The translations under genes and the position numbers were made by a program. The notes below the pieces were generated by a model, which saw nothing but the letters and a program-made list of their open reading frames with translations, ran no database searches and had not been told where the DNA came from. From NCBI RefSeq assembly GCF_020103695.1, contig NZ_JAHXBF010000001.1, positions 744,001 through 808,000 on the forward strand: a stretch of DNA of 64,000 nt, written 5' to 3'. Shown here piece after piece: positions 51,653 through 61,277 of this stretch. The stretch is from Hyalangium versicolor. GTDB lineage: Bacteria; Myxococcota; Myxococcia; Myxococcales; Myxococcaceae. The stretch's first letter is position 1. Every line of letters starts with the position of its first letter.

Positions 51653-54067
51653 ATGAAGCCTGAGAAGGAAGAGGGGGCTTTCACGGGAGCCCGACGCATC
51701 CCGTGGCACGGGCCTCGCGGGCTCGACGCCGTGCTCCAGGGCTGGCGCGCTGACAAGCAACTCTGGCCCTGCTTCGCGCTCGATGAGGTGACTCCGGCTC
51801 GGGAGGGTGTCTATGCCCCCATCCCCGAGGATGTCGCCCCCGCCGTGCGGCAGGCCCTCCGCGGTCGAGGCATCGAGCAGCTCTTCTCCCACCAGGCCGA
51901 GGCCTTCCGGCTCGCGCGCTCCGGGCAGAGCCTGGTCATCGCCACGCCCACGGCCTCGGGCAAGAGCCTCTGCTACAACCTCCCGCTCCTCGAGCGCTTC
52001 GCCCGCGAGCCTCAGGCCCGCGCTCTCTACCTGTTCCCCACGAAGGCGCTCTCCCGCGATCAGGAAGAGTCCCTGCGCGTGCTGTTGCGCGAGGCCGGGT
52101 TGGAGCACGGAGCCATCACCTTCGACGGAGACACTCCGGGGGATGCTCGCCGGGCGGCCCGTGAGCGCAGCGGCGTCCTGCTCACCAACCCGGACATGCT
52201 GCACACGGGCATCCTCCCGCACCACGCGAACTGGGCGCGGCTCTTCTCCAACCTGCGTTACGTCGTCATCGACGAGCTGCACACCTACCGCGGCGTCTTC
52301 GGCTCGCACCTGGCCAACGTGCTGCGCCGGCTCCAGCGCGTGGCGCGCTTCCATGGCTCGTCGCCCGTCTTCATCTTCGCCTCGGCCACCATCGGCAACC
52401 CGAAGGCCCATGCCGAGCGCATGCTGGGCCGACCCGTGGAACTCGTCTCCGAGAGCGGGGCGCCTTCAGGCGAGCGCCGCGTCATGGTCTACAACCCGCC
52501 CGTGGTGAACGCGGAGCTGGGCATCCGCGCCAGCTATCTCAAGAGCGCGGTGCGGCTCGTGGCGGATCTGGTGCGCTCCAACGTGTCCACGCTGCTGTTC
52601 GGCCAGTCGCGCAACTCGGTCGAGGTGATGCTCAAGTACCTCCGGGACCGGTTCGTCGAGGAGAAGCTGGACCCCGCGCTCATCCAGGGCTATCGCGGTG
52701 GTTATCTGCCAGGCACCCGCCGCGCCACCGAGGCCGCCCTCCGGGCCGGAGAGGTCCGCTGTGTCGTGGCCACCAATGCGCTCGAGCTGGGCATCGACAT
52801 TGGCTCCCTGGACGCGGTGGTGTGCGCAGGCTATCCCGGCTCAGTGGCCGCGCTCTGGCAGCGGTTCGGTCGGGCAGGGCGCCGAGGCGCGGGCAGCCTC
52901 GCGCTCCTCGTCACCTCCAGCGCACCCTTGGATCAGTACCTTGCGGCCGATCCGCGTCACTTGATCGGTGCTCCCGTGGAGCATGCGCGCATCGATCCGG
53001 ACAATGTGGAGATCCTCGTCCAGCATCTGAAGTGCGCCGCCTTCGAGCTGCCCTTCGAGGAGGGTGACTCGTTCGGAGACGTGCCCGCAGAGGCCACCAC
53101 CGATGCGCTCGGGTTCCTCACACAGCACCAGGTCGTGCACCCGTCCCCCGGCCCCGAGGGCCGCCAGATGTTCCACTGGTCCTCGGATGCGTATCCGGCC
53201 AACCACGTCTCGCTGCGCAGCGTGGGCTGGGACAACGTGGTCATCATCGAGCTGGGCACGGATCGGACCCTGGCCGAGATGGACTTCCGCTCCGCGCACA
53301 CCATGCTGCACGAGCAGGCCATCTATCAGCACGAGGCCGAGCAGTATCAGGTGGAGCGCTTCGACTACGAGAACCACAAGGCCTACGTGCGCAAGGTGGC
53401 CCCCGACTACTTCACCGACGCGATGACCTACGTCCGCGTGAACGTCATCCAGGCGGATCAGGAAGCCCCCATGGGGCCGGACCTGCGCTCGGGGTTCGGA
53501 GAGGTGAGCGTCATCGAGAAGGTGGTGGGCTACAAGAAGATCAAGTTCCACACCCACGAGAACGTCGGCTATGGCGACGTGAACCTCCCGGAGATGCAGA
53601 TGCACACCACCTCCGTTTGGCTCACGGTGCCGGAGACGGTCGTGCGCTCCATGAACGCGCCGCGCCCCGCGGTCATCGATGCCCTGCGCGGGCTCGCGAA
53701 TGCAATGCGGACCGTGGCCTGCGTGGGGTTGATGATCGATCCGCGCGATCTGGGCAAGACGCTCGGGAGCAAGGACGACGCCGACGGGCCGCCGCGCAAG
53801 GATGGGGCGGTGGGGTTCGACCCGACGATCTTCCTCTATGACAATGTGCCCGGTGGCGTGGGGCTGGCCGCGCGACTCTTCGATCAGCGCCAGGAGTTGC
53901 TGTGGCGTGCGCAGCGCCTCCTGGAGTCATGCTCGTGCGAGGACGGCTGTCCCGCGTGCATCGGCCCGGCGGCAGGCACCTTGCCGGGAGGTGTGCGGGT
54001 GGAGCCTCATCCTCGCAAGGCCCTGGGCCTGGAGATCCTGTCGGCGCTCGGAGTGAGGACGCAGTAG
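51653..54067 (+). CDS. mrfA: DEAD/DEAH-box helicase with DUF1998, MrfA/YprA family
   Basis: The ATG at 51653 (MKPEKEEGAFTG) is preferred to a TTG at 51614. The product has 804 residues. Motifs: Walker A TPTASGKSLCYNLPLL, Ib/II region VVIDELHTYRGVFGSH (DELH), III FIFASATIGNP, and VI ALWQRFGRAGRRGAGSLALL. The C-terminal part is DUF1998 with a four-Cys zinc motif in CSCEDGCPACIGP. B. subtilis MrfA (YprA) works with the exonuclease MrfB in a UvrABC-independent repair route for mitomycin C lesions. The gene for the MrfB partner follows after 12 bases, which supports the same pairing here. Confidence 0.93.
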   Translation: MKPEKEEGAFTGARRIPWHGPRGLDAVLQGWRADKQLWPCFALDEVTPAREGVYAPIPEDVAPAVRQALRGRGIEQLFSHQAEAFRLARSGQSLVIATPTASGKSLCYNLPLLERFAREPQARALYLFPTKALSRDQEESLRVLLREAGLEHGAITFDGDTPGDARRAARERSGVLLTNPDMLHTGILPHHANWARLFSNLRYVVIDELHTYRGVFGSHLANVLRRLQRVARFHGSSPVFIFASATIGNPKAHAERMLGRPVELVSESGAPSGERRVMVYNPPVVNAELGIRASYLKSAVRLVADLVRSNVSTLLFGQSRNSVEVMLKYLRDRFVEEKLDPALIQGYRGGYLPGTRRATEAALRAGEVRCVVATNALELGIDIGSLDAVVCAGYPGSVAALWQRFGRAGRRGAGSLALLVTSSAPLDQYLAADPRHLIGAPVEHARIDPDNVEILVQHLKCAAFELPFEEGDSFGDVPAEATTDALGFLTQHQVVHPSPGPEGRQMFHWSSDAYPANHVSLRSVGWDNVVIIELGTDRTLAEMDFRSAHTMLHEQAIYQHEAEQYQVERFDYENHKAYVRKVAPDYFTDAMTYVRVNVIQADQEAPMGPDLRSGFGEVSVIEKVVGYKKIKFHTHENVGYGDVNLPEMQMHTTSVWLTVPETVVRSMNAPRPAVIDALRGLANAMRTVACVGLMIDPRDLGKTLGSKDDADGPPRKDGAVGFDPTIFLYDNVPGGVGLAARLFDQRQELLWRAQRLLESCSCEDGCPACIGPAAGTLPGGVRVEPHPRKALGLEILSALGVRTQ

Positions 54068-54079
54068 GCGAGGTGGCTG

Positions 54080-55468
54080 GTGGACCTGAAGCGCAAGCTG
54101 GCACGGCTCTCCGGTGTCGGCCCTGGCGGCAAGCCGGGGGTGGCTGCCCCTGCGCCTCCCGCGCCGGAGCCGGTCCCTGCCGCTCCGGTGGCCCCCGCGC
54201 CCGAAGCGCCGAAGCCCCAGGATCCTCGCATCGCGGCGCTGCGCAAGATGCTCGGCGATTACGCCGAACGTCAGGGCGCCACGCAGGCACGCCGGAGGAC
54301 GACGGTCCCGCTGCCTCCGGGGCCGCTGCCCGCCGAGCCTCGGACGACGCCTCATGGGCTCGTCCACGTCGCCGAGCGCGTGCTCGCGCCGGACCACCAC
54401 CATGGCTCGGCTCCTGTGGCGGGCGCGTGCGAGGTGGAGGCTCCGCTGGTGGCCAGCCTCGCGCTGGATCCCCGGCTGGCGGGCGTGGATTTCCGCCGCG
54501 TGCTCTACCTGGACACGGAGACGACCGGGCTCGCGGGAGGAACGGGCACGGTGCCCTTTCTCGTGGGGCTCGCCTGGTTCGAGGATCGCTCGCTCCGGGT
54601 GCATCAGCTCTTCCTGCGCCGGCTGGGTGAGGAAGCCCCCATGCTTCGAGTGCTGGCCGAGCGCATGGCCGAGTCCTCCTGTCTGGTGACCTTCAACGGG
54701 AAGAGCTTCGACTGGCCGCTGCTGCGCACCCGCTTCGTGCTCAACCGCGTGCCCGTTCCCGCGGAGCTGCCGCACCTCGATCTGCTGCACTGCTCGCGGC
54801 GGGTGTTCAAGCACCGCGGCTCCGGCACGCGGCTGGTGCATCTGGAGGAGCAGATCCTCGGGCACCGCCGGGTCGATGACGTGGACGGTTCGCTGATCCC
54901 GGATCTCTACTTCCGCTTCCTGCGCGGCGGGAGCAGCTCGGCCCTCACGCCGGTGCTGGAGCACAACGCGAACGATCTCCTGCTCCTGGCGGCGTTGCTG
55001 GGCGAGCTGGTGCGGCGCTTCCGGACGACCCGTGCGGAGGAGGAGGACCCGCGCGATCTGCTCGGCTTCGCGGGCGTGGCGATGCGAGCAGGGGATCCCG
55101 CTCGGGCGCAGTCCTTTGCTCGGGCCGCGGCGAAGGGAGGCGGCATGGTGGGCGTCGCGGCGCTCACCCTGGCCGCCCAGCTGTCACGGCGGGCTGGAGA
55201 CCCGAAGGAGGCCGTGGCCCTGCTCCAGCAGGCGCTCACGTCCGCTCGGGGCACCCAGGCTGCGCCCCTCCACCTGGCGCTGACCAAGCTGTACGAGCAT
55301 GCGCTCAAGGATCCGGCCCGAGCCCTGCACCACGCGCGGCTCACCACCACCGCCGAGTCTCCCGAGGAGCAGCGCCACCGCATCACCCGCCTGGAGCGCA
55401 AGGCGGACCGGAAGGGGCGGGAGCCCGTGCTGGCGCTCGGCGAGCCTCCGCCCCGAGCCGGTTTGTAG
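54080..55468 (+). CDS. mrfB: RNase H-fold 3'-5' exonuclease, MrfB/YprB family
   Basis: The GTG at 54080 gives 462 residues. After a Pro/Ala-rich N-terminus, residues ~135-320 form a DnaQ-like exonuclease: ExoI VLYLDTETTGLAGGTG, ExoII FNGKSFDWPLLRTRF and ExoIII HNANDLLLLAALL. The C-terminal ~140 residues are TPR-like helices, which matches the YprB family layout. It would excise DNA unwound by the MrfA helicase encoded just upstream. It ends 3 bases before the convergent MpaB-type gene. Confidence 0.9.
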   Translation: MDLKRKLARLSGVGPGGKPGVAAPAPPAPEPVPAAPVAPAPEAPKPQDPRIAALRKMLGDYAERQGATQARRRTTVPLPPGPLPAEPRTTPHGLVHVAERVLAPDHHHGSAPVAGACEVEAPLVASLALDPRLAGVDFRRVLYLDTETTGLAGGTGTVPFLVGLAWFEDRSLRVHQLFLRRLGEEAPMLRVLAERMAESSCLVTFNGKSFDWPLLRTRFVLNRVPVPAELPHLDLLHCSRRVFKHRGSGTRLVHLEEQILGHRRVDDVDGSLIPDLYFRFLRGGSSSALTPVLEHNANDLLLLAALLGELVRRFRTTRAEEEDPRDLLGFAGVAMRAGDPARAQSFARAAAKGGGMVGVAALTLAAQLSRRAGDPKEAVALLQQALTSARGTQAAPLHLALTKLYEHALKDPARALHHARLTTTAESPEEQRHRITRLERKADRKGREPVLALGEPPPRAGL

Positions 55469-55471
55469 CCG

Positions 55472-56611
55472 TCAGGCTCGCTCCCAGCCTTGCACGTTCC
55501 AGGACTCGCGCAGCGTGGTGGGCAGGCGGAAGGGCACCCGATCCGGTCCACGGTTCACCCACAAGAGCCCGTCGAGCAGCTTGCGGCTCACCAGTCCGAT
55601 CAGCTTCGAGGCCTGGGGGCCCTGCAGGTTGACCACGTCATCGCTCACCCAGCCGAGTACCTTGAGGGGACCGAGGAGCGCGCGCGTCCAGTTCGAGGGC
55701 GGCACCGCGAGCAGGTCCGCCGCGGAATCGCCGATCAGGTATCGCGTGAGGGTGGCCGGCATGTTGTCGAAGACGTTGCCGGGCAGAGAGTGCTCCATCA
55801 TCTCCAGGAGCGCCTGGGTCAACGTGCGTCCCTCGGGAGTGGGGCCGTAGACCCGGCGCTGGATGAGTTCCTGGAACCGGAAGCCTTCCGTCACGTGCTC
55901 CGGGAGCAAGCGCTCATCGATGCCCATCACGTATCCCACCACACGCCACGCGTGGTAGTAGGCCTGCCGCTCGGTGTCCGAGAGCACGCAGCCCATCTTC
56001 TCCAGCGACTGAAGCACGACGGTGGAGAAGGAGAGCAGCGTGCCCGCCATGTCCTCCTGGTTGATGGGTTGTCCCCACGCGAAGTTCCAGTGGCCGCTGC
56101 GGCGGATCAGGTGGCGCACGGCCGCGTGCATCAGGCGGACCTTCTGCGCGGACCGCACGCCGCGGCCTCCTTGAACCAGGCCTCCCGGCGCCATGACGTC
56201 GACGATCATCTGCGCCGTCTCCATGATGCGGCGGTACGGGTCGGTCTCGAGCCTCGCCGTGAGGTGGAGCACCTGCACCCCCTTCGCGGCGGCGTAGCAG
56301 GAGGGCAGGGAGGCGCAGAAGAGCGCGGTGATGATGTGGGGACCGTAGCGGCTGAAGAGCTCTTCCCCCTGGTGGACGAGCGTCATGTCCGTCCAGGAGG
56401 GCAACTGGCCGCTCCGCTGGAAGTAATCCCTCAGCGGCGGCGCGAGCATCTCCACGGAGACGTTCTCGTTGATCACCAGCTGCTTCATCAGGGCGTTGGC
56501 CGCGGTGATCTTCTCCCGCTCGAAGAGGAGGCGGACGGCCTCGTCCGCGGGTGGATCACATTGCTCCCGCATGGAGTCCAGGAAGTCTTGCGACCAGGTT
56601 GGATTGCTCAT
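55472..56611 (-). CDS. MpaB / latex-clearing-protein-type oxygenase (DUF2236)
   Basis: The ATG at 56611 (MSNPTWSQ) has a GGGGGG ribosome site and gives 379 residues. Family features of DUF2236/MpaB-type haem oxygenases are visible: SRYGPHIITALFCASLPSCY, AKGVQVLHLTARL, TAQMIVDVMAPGG, KVRLMHAAVRHLIRRSGHWN and WGQPINQEDMAGTLLSFS, with the HAAVRHL histidines a likely haem-binding region. The transcript is convergent with mrfB. Substrate unknown; rubber-type cleavage is only a family precedent. Confidence 0.85.
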   Translation of the reverse strand: MSNPTWSQDFLDSMREQCDPPADEAVRLLFEREKITAANALMKQLVINENVSVEMLAPPLRDYFQRSGQLPSWTDMTLVHQGEELFSRYGPHIITALFCASLPSCYAAAKGVQVLHLTARLETDPYRRIMETAQMIVDVMAPGGLVQGGRGVRSAQKVRLMHAAVRHLIRRSGHWNFAWGQPINQEDMAGTLLSFSTVVLQSLEKMGCVLSDTERQAYYHAWRVVGYVMGIDERLLPEHVTEGFRFQELIQRRVYGPTPEGRTLTQALLEMMEHSLPGNVFDNMPATLTRYLIGDSAADLLAVPPSNWTRALLGPLKVLGWVSDDVVNLQGPQASKLIGLVSRKLLDGLLWVNRGPDRVPFRLPTTLRESWNVQGWERA

Positions 56612-56859
56612 GGTTCCCCCCCAGGGAATGTGCATCCCCCGCGCGAGGCAGAGGAGTGCGTAGGCACTATGACAGGGGCCGGGGACGTGTCCGGTGCAGG
56701 GCCCAGCTCCAGGGCCGAGGCATTGCCCACAACTGAGCAGCGGAAATGTGAGTCTTCTCCCGAAGGGGAAGGACGTCCAGCGCAGGACGAGCAGGGAATT
56801 TCCCGTAAAGAAGGGCAGTTGGCGGGCTCGCCGCGGACTAAGGTCCCGTCTGGCATCCG

Positions 56860-59829
56860 ATGCGCAAATGGCTTGTCATAGGGGTGGCGGCTCTCCTGGT
56901 GGTCGGCGCGGCCTGGTTCTGGCTGCGGCCCGAGCCCTCACGGACCGTGCAGTCAGCGGCTCTTGGAGGCTCAGGGCCTCGAGCGCTGCCTGAGTTCCAG
57001 GAAGTGGATGTGTCCTCCGGAGAAGCCGAGGGGCTGGGGCTCACGGGCCGGGTGCTGGATCCGTCCGGGAAGCCCATCGCCGGTGCGGAGGTGTTCCTCG
57101 CGGCGAGCGCGCAGAAGACGATCACCTCCGTGCGCTGCGAGGAGTGTGGTCTGCCGCTGCTGTCCTGCCCGGCGCGAGAGAGTGGTCTCCAGACGCTGGC
57201 GTTCTTCGAGCATGAGCACGGCTTCCTGACGCCGCGGCTCACCGCGCGCACGGATGCTCAAGGGAAGTTCCGCTTCCAGCACCTGGCGGGAGTGTCCTTT
57301 TCGGTATGGGCGAAGGCGCCGGGGTACGGCGTGGCGATGCGGCAGCGCGCCGCTCCGGGCGAGCCCGTGGAGCTGTACCTGCCTCCGCTGCGCAGCATCA
57401 CCGGTCAGGTGCTGGATGACGCCGGGCAACCCGTGCCGGGCGCGCATGTGTACGCGGTGTCTCGGAGGACTTCGCTGCCGGATGATGCGGTGGCGGGCAG
57501 TAATGGCGTGTTCACGCTGGACGGGCTGGGCGAGGGGCCCTTCTACGTCGTCGCCAACGCGGAGGGTTTCCTGCCCTCGGTGGAGGCCCAGGTGGAGGCG
57601 GGCCCGCAGCCGGTGAACCTGCGGCTGACGCCCTCTCGGACCCTGGAGGTGAGGGTGGTGCACGACGGGGCCGCCGTGCCGGCCACCGTGCGCGTGAAGG
57701 GCGATCACCTGTCGCGCGAGCTGCGCACGAAGGGCGAGCCGGCACGGTTCACCAGCTTGTACCCGGACGAGGTGGTCATCACCGCCGAGGCGGGGAACCT
57801 GGGCTCGGCGCCTCGCATCCTCACGCTGGAAGAGCGGGTCACCCAGGTGACGCTGGAGCTGGAGGAGGCGGGCAAGCTGCTCGTGACCGTGGTGGATGAT
57901 GCGGGCCAGCCGGTGCCTCAGCCCGAGCTGACGCTGCGCACCGCCAAGGGCGAGGTGATCCGCAAGGAGAAGGCCGCCACGGGAGCGCTCGTGGAGTTGG
58001 GGCCACTGGCGGTGGGCGACTACATGCTGTCCGGGCATGCCGAGGGCTTCCGGGACGTGGACCTCCCCGCGCGAGTGAAGGCCGGGGAGACGCAGCTCGA
58101 ACTGGAGATGTCCCAGGCGACGCTCATCTCCGGCCAGGTGATCGACGAGTACGGTCGGCCCGCACCCAACGTCTCCGTGCTCGTCCAGCCGACGGGCGAC
58201 AGCGTGTTCGCGGATGTGGATGGCCGCTTCACGGCGCAGGTGCCGACGCCGGGCCTGTATGAGCTGCACGCGCACCACTCGGAGTGGGGTGGCGGCAAGG
58301 TGAAGGTGACGGCGCCCGCCTCCGGGGTGCGGCTGGAGCTGGAGCAGGCCGCTGCCATGGAGGTGACGGTGATGTCCGAGGGCCGCCGCGTGGAGGGTGC
58401 GGACGTCGTCCTCTGGGTCGATCAGCAGGGCATCTTCCGCAGTGATCGTCCCTCGGGGCCGGACGGCGTGGTGCCCATGCGCGGCCTGCCGGTGGGCACC
58501 TTCTGGATGGTGGCCTCGCATCCGGACTACCTGCCCTCGGAGCGCCAGCAGGTGCAGGTGGCGGACGGGCAGGTCACGAAGGCTACCGCCGAGCTCAAGC
58601 CAGGCGCCTCGATCACGGGAGACGTGGCGGATGATCAGGGCGCGCCCGTGGCTGGGGCCACGCTGGTGGTGATGCCTCGCGGCGGTGAGCCGGTGGCGAG
58701 CGATGCTCGCGGGCACTTCGAGATCCGCGCGCTGCGTCCGGAGAGCACCTACCGCGTGGAGGCTCGGCACCCCGGGTATGACCAGATCGATCGGGCCGAG
58801 GGCCGCCCGGGTGGGCCTCCCGTGAAGGTGGTGCTCAAGCGCCGCCCCGTCTTCCGGGGCCGGGTCGTGGGAGACGATGGGGCTCCAGTGAAGCGCTTCC
58901 GCCTGGACGAGCATGACGTGTCCTCGCCGGACGGGCGCTTCGAGGTGGCGCTGCCCGTTGCGGGCGATCGCGTCATCGTCTCGGTAGATGCGCAGGGGTA
59001 CGAGCCACTGATGGTGGATCGGCCCGTGACGCCGGACCTCGGCGATCTGGTGCTGCAGCGGGCTCCGACGCTCTCCGGCCTGGTTCGCGACGAGAGCGGA
59101 TCCCCGGTAGGGGACGCAGTGGTGAGCTGCGAGGTGTGTGACGAGTCCGTGCTCTCCGGGCCGGATGGGCGGTTCACGCTCTCCAGTCCACCGTACGTGG
59201 CGCAGTTCTCGGTGTCGGCGCGCAAGGGCCGGCTGAGTGCGACGCAGGCCCTCACCCGTTCGGATGATGGGCCGGTGGAGCTCATCCTGCGGCCGGCGAC
59301 ACGTGTGTCCGGCTCCGTGTACCTGGCGAGCGGTCAGCCCGCGGCGGGCTATCAGCTCGAGGGGGTGAACGCGGATCGGGGAGACCCGGTGGTCGTGGTG
59401 ACGGGGCCAGATGGCCAGTACAGCGTGGATCTGGCGCCGGGCAACTACCGCTTCATGCTCGGAGCGGATCGCGAGTTCGCGGGGGAGCCTGCGCTGCTCG
59501 TGCGGATTGATGGCACGGAACAGCGGCTGAACATCGGACCGGCACCGGGCTCCGGCTCCCTGACGATCGTCATCAGGCCGGAGCGAGGCAAGGCCCTCTG
59601 GGTGGTGGCGGGCAACGTGGCCGCCGTGGGTAGTCCTCCTACGGAGCTGATGCGCGCCAGCTACGGGCAGATGATCTACCAACCCCGCTCGGAGCGGGTG
59701 ACGCTGCAAGGGCTGCCGCCGGGGCGGTACACGGTGGTGTGGGGGAACTTCCACTCGGAGACCCCAGAGGGGCCGGTGATCCGGACGGTGGACGTTCCGG
59801 GCTCGCAGGAACTCTCGCTGGTGCGCTGA
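56860..59829 (+). CDS. Large carboxypeptidase-regulatory-like repeat protein, signal-anchored (989 aa)
   Basis: The N-terminus is a single hydrophobic segment (WLVIGVAALLVVGAAWFWL) acting as a membrane anchor or uncleaved signal. The rest is about nine CarboxypepD_reg-like Ig modules, each with a G-V-D-x-G-x-P-V-x-G-A-x-V pattern: GRVLDPSGKPIAGAEV (~65), GQVLDDAGQPVPGAHV, GQVIDEYGRPAPNVSV, GDVADDQGAPVAGATL, GRVVGDDGAPVKRF, GLVRDESGSPVGDAVV. A CxxC-C pattern (RCEECGLPLLSC) lies in the first module. No catalytic domain is present, so it is a surface or periplasmic scaffold. It starts 248 bases from the divergent MpaB-type gene and 50 before coaBC. Confidence 0.88.
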   Translation: MRKWLVIGVAALLVVGAAWFWLRPEPSRTVQSAALGGSGPRALPEFQEVDVSSGEAEGLGLTGRVLDPSGKPIAGAEVFLAASAQKTITSVRCEECGLPLLSCPARESGLQTLAFFEHEHGFLTPRLTARTDAQGKFRFQHLAGVSFSVWAKAPGYGVAMRQRAAPGEPVELYLPPLRSITGQVLDDAGQPVPGAHVYAVSRRTSLPDDAVAGSNGVFTLDGLGEGPFYVVANAEGFLPSVEAQVEAGPQPVNLRLTPSRTLEVRVVHDGAAVPATVRVKGDHLSRELRTKGEPARFTSLYPDEVVITAEAGNLGSAPRILTLEERVTQVTLELEEAGKLLVTVVDDAGQPVPQPELTLRTAKGEVIRKEKAATGALVELGPLAVGDYMLSGHAEGFRDVDLPARVKAGETQLELEMSQATLISGQVIDEYGRPAPNVSVLVQPTGDSVFADVDGRFTAQVPTPGLYELHAHHSEWGGGKVKVTAPASGVRLELEQAAAMEVTVMSEGRRVEGADVVLWVDQQGIFRSDRPSGPDGVVPMRGLPVGTFWMVASHPDYLPSERQQVQVADGQVTKATAELKPGASITGDVADDQGAPVAGATLVVMPRGGEPVASDARGHFEIRALRPESTYRVEARHPGYDQIDRAEGRPGGPPVKVVLKRRPVFRGRVVGDDGAPVKRFRLDEHDVSSPDGRFEVALPVAGDRVIVSVDAQGYEPLMVDRPVTPDLGDLVLQRAPTLSGLVRDESGSPVGDAVVSCEVCDESVLSGPDGRFTLSSPPYVAQFSVSARKGRLSATQALTRSDDGPVELILRPATRVSGSVYLASGQPAAGYQLEGVNADRGDPVVVVTGPDGQYSVDLAPGNYRFMLGADREFAGEPALLVRIDGTEQRLNIGPAPGSGSLTIVIRPERGKALWVVAGNVAAVGSPPTELMRASYGQMIYQPRSERVTLQGLPPGRYTVVWGNFHSETPEGPVIRTVDVPGSQELSLVR

Positions 59830-59879
59830 CCGTGCGCCGTGAGGTTGCGAGCCCGCTCGCCCGCGCATAAGGAAGTCCC

Positions 59880-61124
59880 ATGGACGTGTCGGCATTGCAG
59901 GGCCGCCGGGTTGTCGTGGGAGTCGGCGGAGGAATCGCGGCGTACAAGGCGTGCGATCTCGTGCGCGAACTCGGGCGTGCGGGCGCCGAGGTGCGCGTCG
60001 CCATGACAGAGGCGGCCAAGGAGTTCGTCACCCCGCTGAGCTTCCAGGCACTCAGTGGGCACCCCGTCCTCACGAACTATTTCGATCCCCACCAAGAGGG
60101 GAACTTCGGCCACCTGGACCTGGCGCGTTGGGCGGATCTCTATGTGGTGGCGCCCGCGACGGCCGACCTGTTGGCCCGCATCCGAGCGGGGATGGCCGGG
60201 GATGCGGTGACGACGTCGCTGCTGGCCTTCCGAGGCCCGGTGCTGCTGGCTCCGGCGATGAACGTGGCCATGTGGGAGAACCGCCTGACGCAGGAGAACG
60301 TGGCGGCGCTGGCGGCGGATCCTCGCTACGCATTCGTGGGGCCCGGAGCGGGGATGCTGGCTTGCGGAGACGTGGGGGCCGGGCGCCTGGCGGAGGTGAA
60401 GTTCATCGTGGCCGCGGCGGCGTCCCGGCTGGGCGGCGGACCGCTGGCGGGCCGGAGCGTGCTCATCACCGCTGGCCCTACGCGCGAGTTCCTGGATCCG
60501 GTGCGGTTCATCTCGAATCCCTCGACGGGGAAGATGGGACTGGCGCTCGCGGAGGCGGCTCGAAAGCTCGGGGCGAAGGTGACGGTGGTTCTCGGGCCGG
60601 TGGGGGCGGTGGAGCGCTCGGGCTTTGAGGTGGTCGACGTGGTCAGCGCCGAGGACATGGCGCGCGAGGTGCTCTCTCGGGTGGAGTCGGTGGACTGGTT
60701 CATTGCCTCGGCGGCGGTGAGCGACTGGCGGCCAGAGACGCGTGCACCCCAGAAGGTGAAGAAGGGTGAGCGCCCCGAGGAACTGAAGCTGGTGCGCACG
60801 CCGGATGTGCTCGCGGAGGCCTCGCGGAAGGTGGCGGGGGCTCGGAAGCGGCCGCTGCTGGTGGGCTTTGCCGCGGAGACGGAGCGAGTGCTGGAGCACG
60901 CTCGGGAGAAGCTGGAGCGCAAGGGGCTGGATGCCATCGTCGCCAATGACGTCACCGTGCCCGGCGCGGGCTTCGGGACGGACACCAACCGGGTGACGGT
61001 GCTGACGCGCTCGGGCGAGCCCCGGGAGCTTCAGGGCAGCAAGCGCGAGGTCGCCGAGGGCATCCTCCAACTGTTGATGAGCCTGTCTCCCGCGCTGGCG
61101 GGCCAGCAGGCCCCCGGAGCGTAA
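59880..61124 (+). CDS. coaBC: Bifunctional phosphopantothenoylcysteine decarboxylase / phosphopantothenate-cysteine ligase
   Basis: The protein has 414 residues, the standard CoaBC size. The CoaC half has [20 protein letters not shown], the FMN/catalytic His region [20 protein letters not shown], the [10 protein letters not shown] motif and [12 protein letters not shown] (flexible flap). The CoaB half has [42 protein letters not shown] in [10 protein letters not shown] and GFAAETE, and [17 protein letters not shown]. It performs two steps of coenzyme A synthesis from 4'-phosphopantothenate. Followed by udg after 153 bases. Confidence 0.96.
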   Translation: MDVSALQGRRVVVGVGGGIAAYKACDLVRELGRAGAEVRVAMTEAAKEFVTPLSFQALSGHPVLTNYFDPHQEGNFGHLDLARWADLYVVAPATADLLARIRAGMAGDAVTTSLLAFRGPVLLAPAMNVAMWENRLTQENVAALAADPRYAFVGPGAGMLACGDVGAGRLAEVKFIVAAAASRLGGGPLAGRSVLITAGPTREFLDPVRFISNPSTGKMGLALAEAARKLGAKVTVVLGPVGAVERSGFEVVDVVSAEDMAREVLSRVESVDWFIASAAVSDWRPETRAPQKVKKGERPEELKLVRTPDVLAEASRKVAGARKRPLLVGFAAETERVLEHAREKLERKGLDAIVANDVTVPGAGFGTDTNRVTVLTRSGEPRELQGSKREVAEGILQLLMSLSPALAGQQAPGA

Positions 61125-61277
61125 ACCGACGCAGTGGGTTGGAATCGCGAGAGCCTACCTGTAAGATGGTGCCGTTGTCCGTGGCGCCGTGCCCGCCCGT
61201 GCGGTAAGCGTGCGGGGGGCGGGCGCAGGCTGGCTCATTGATCCGGAGGCACCGCCTCCATTACCCATCGAGCTAAC

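Noticed and set aside
56971..59895. A 974-codon open frame on the minus strand
   Set aside because: It mirrors the carboxypeptidase-regulatory repeat gene; His/Arg-rich shadow of a repetitive high-GC gene.
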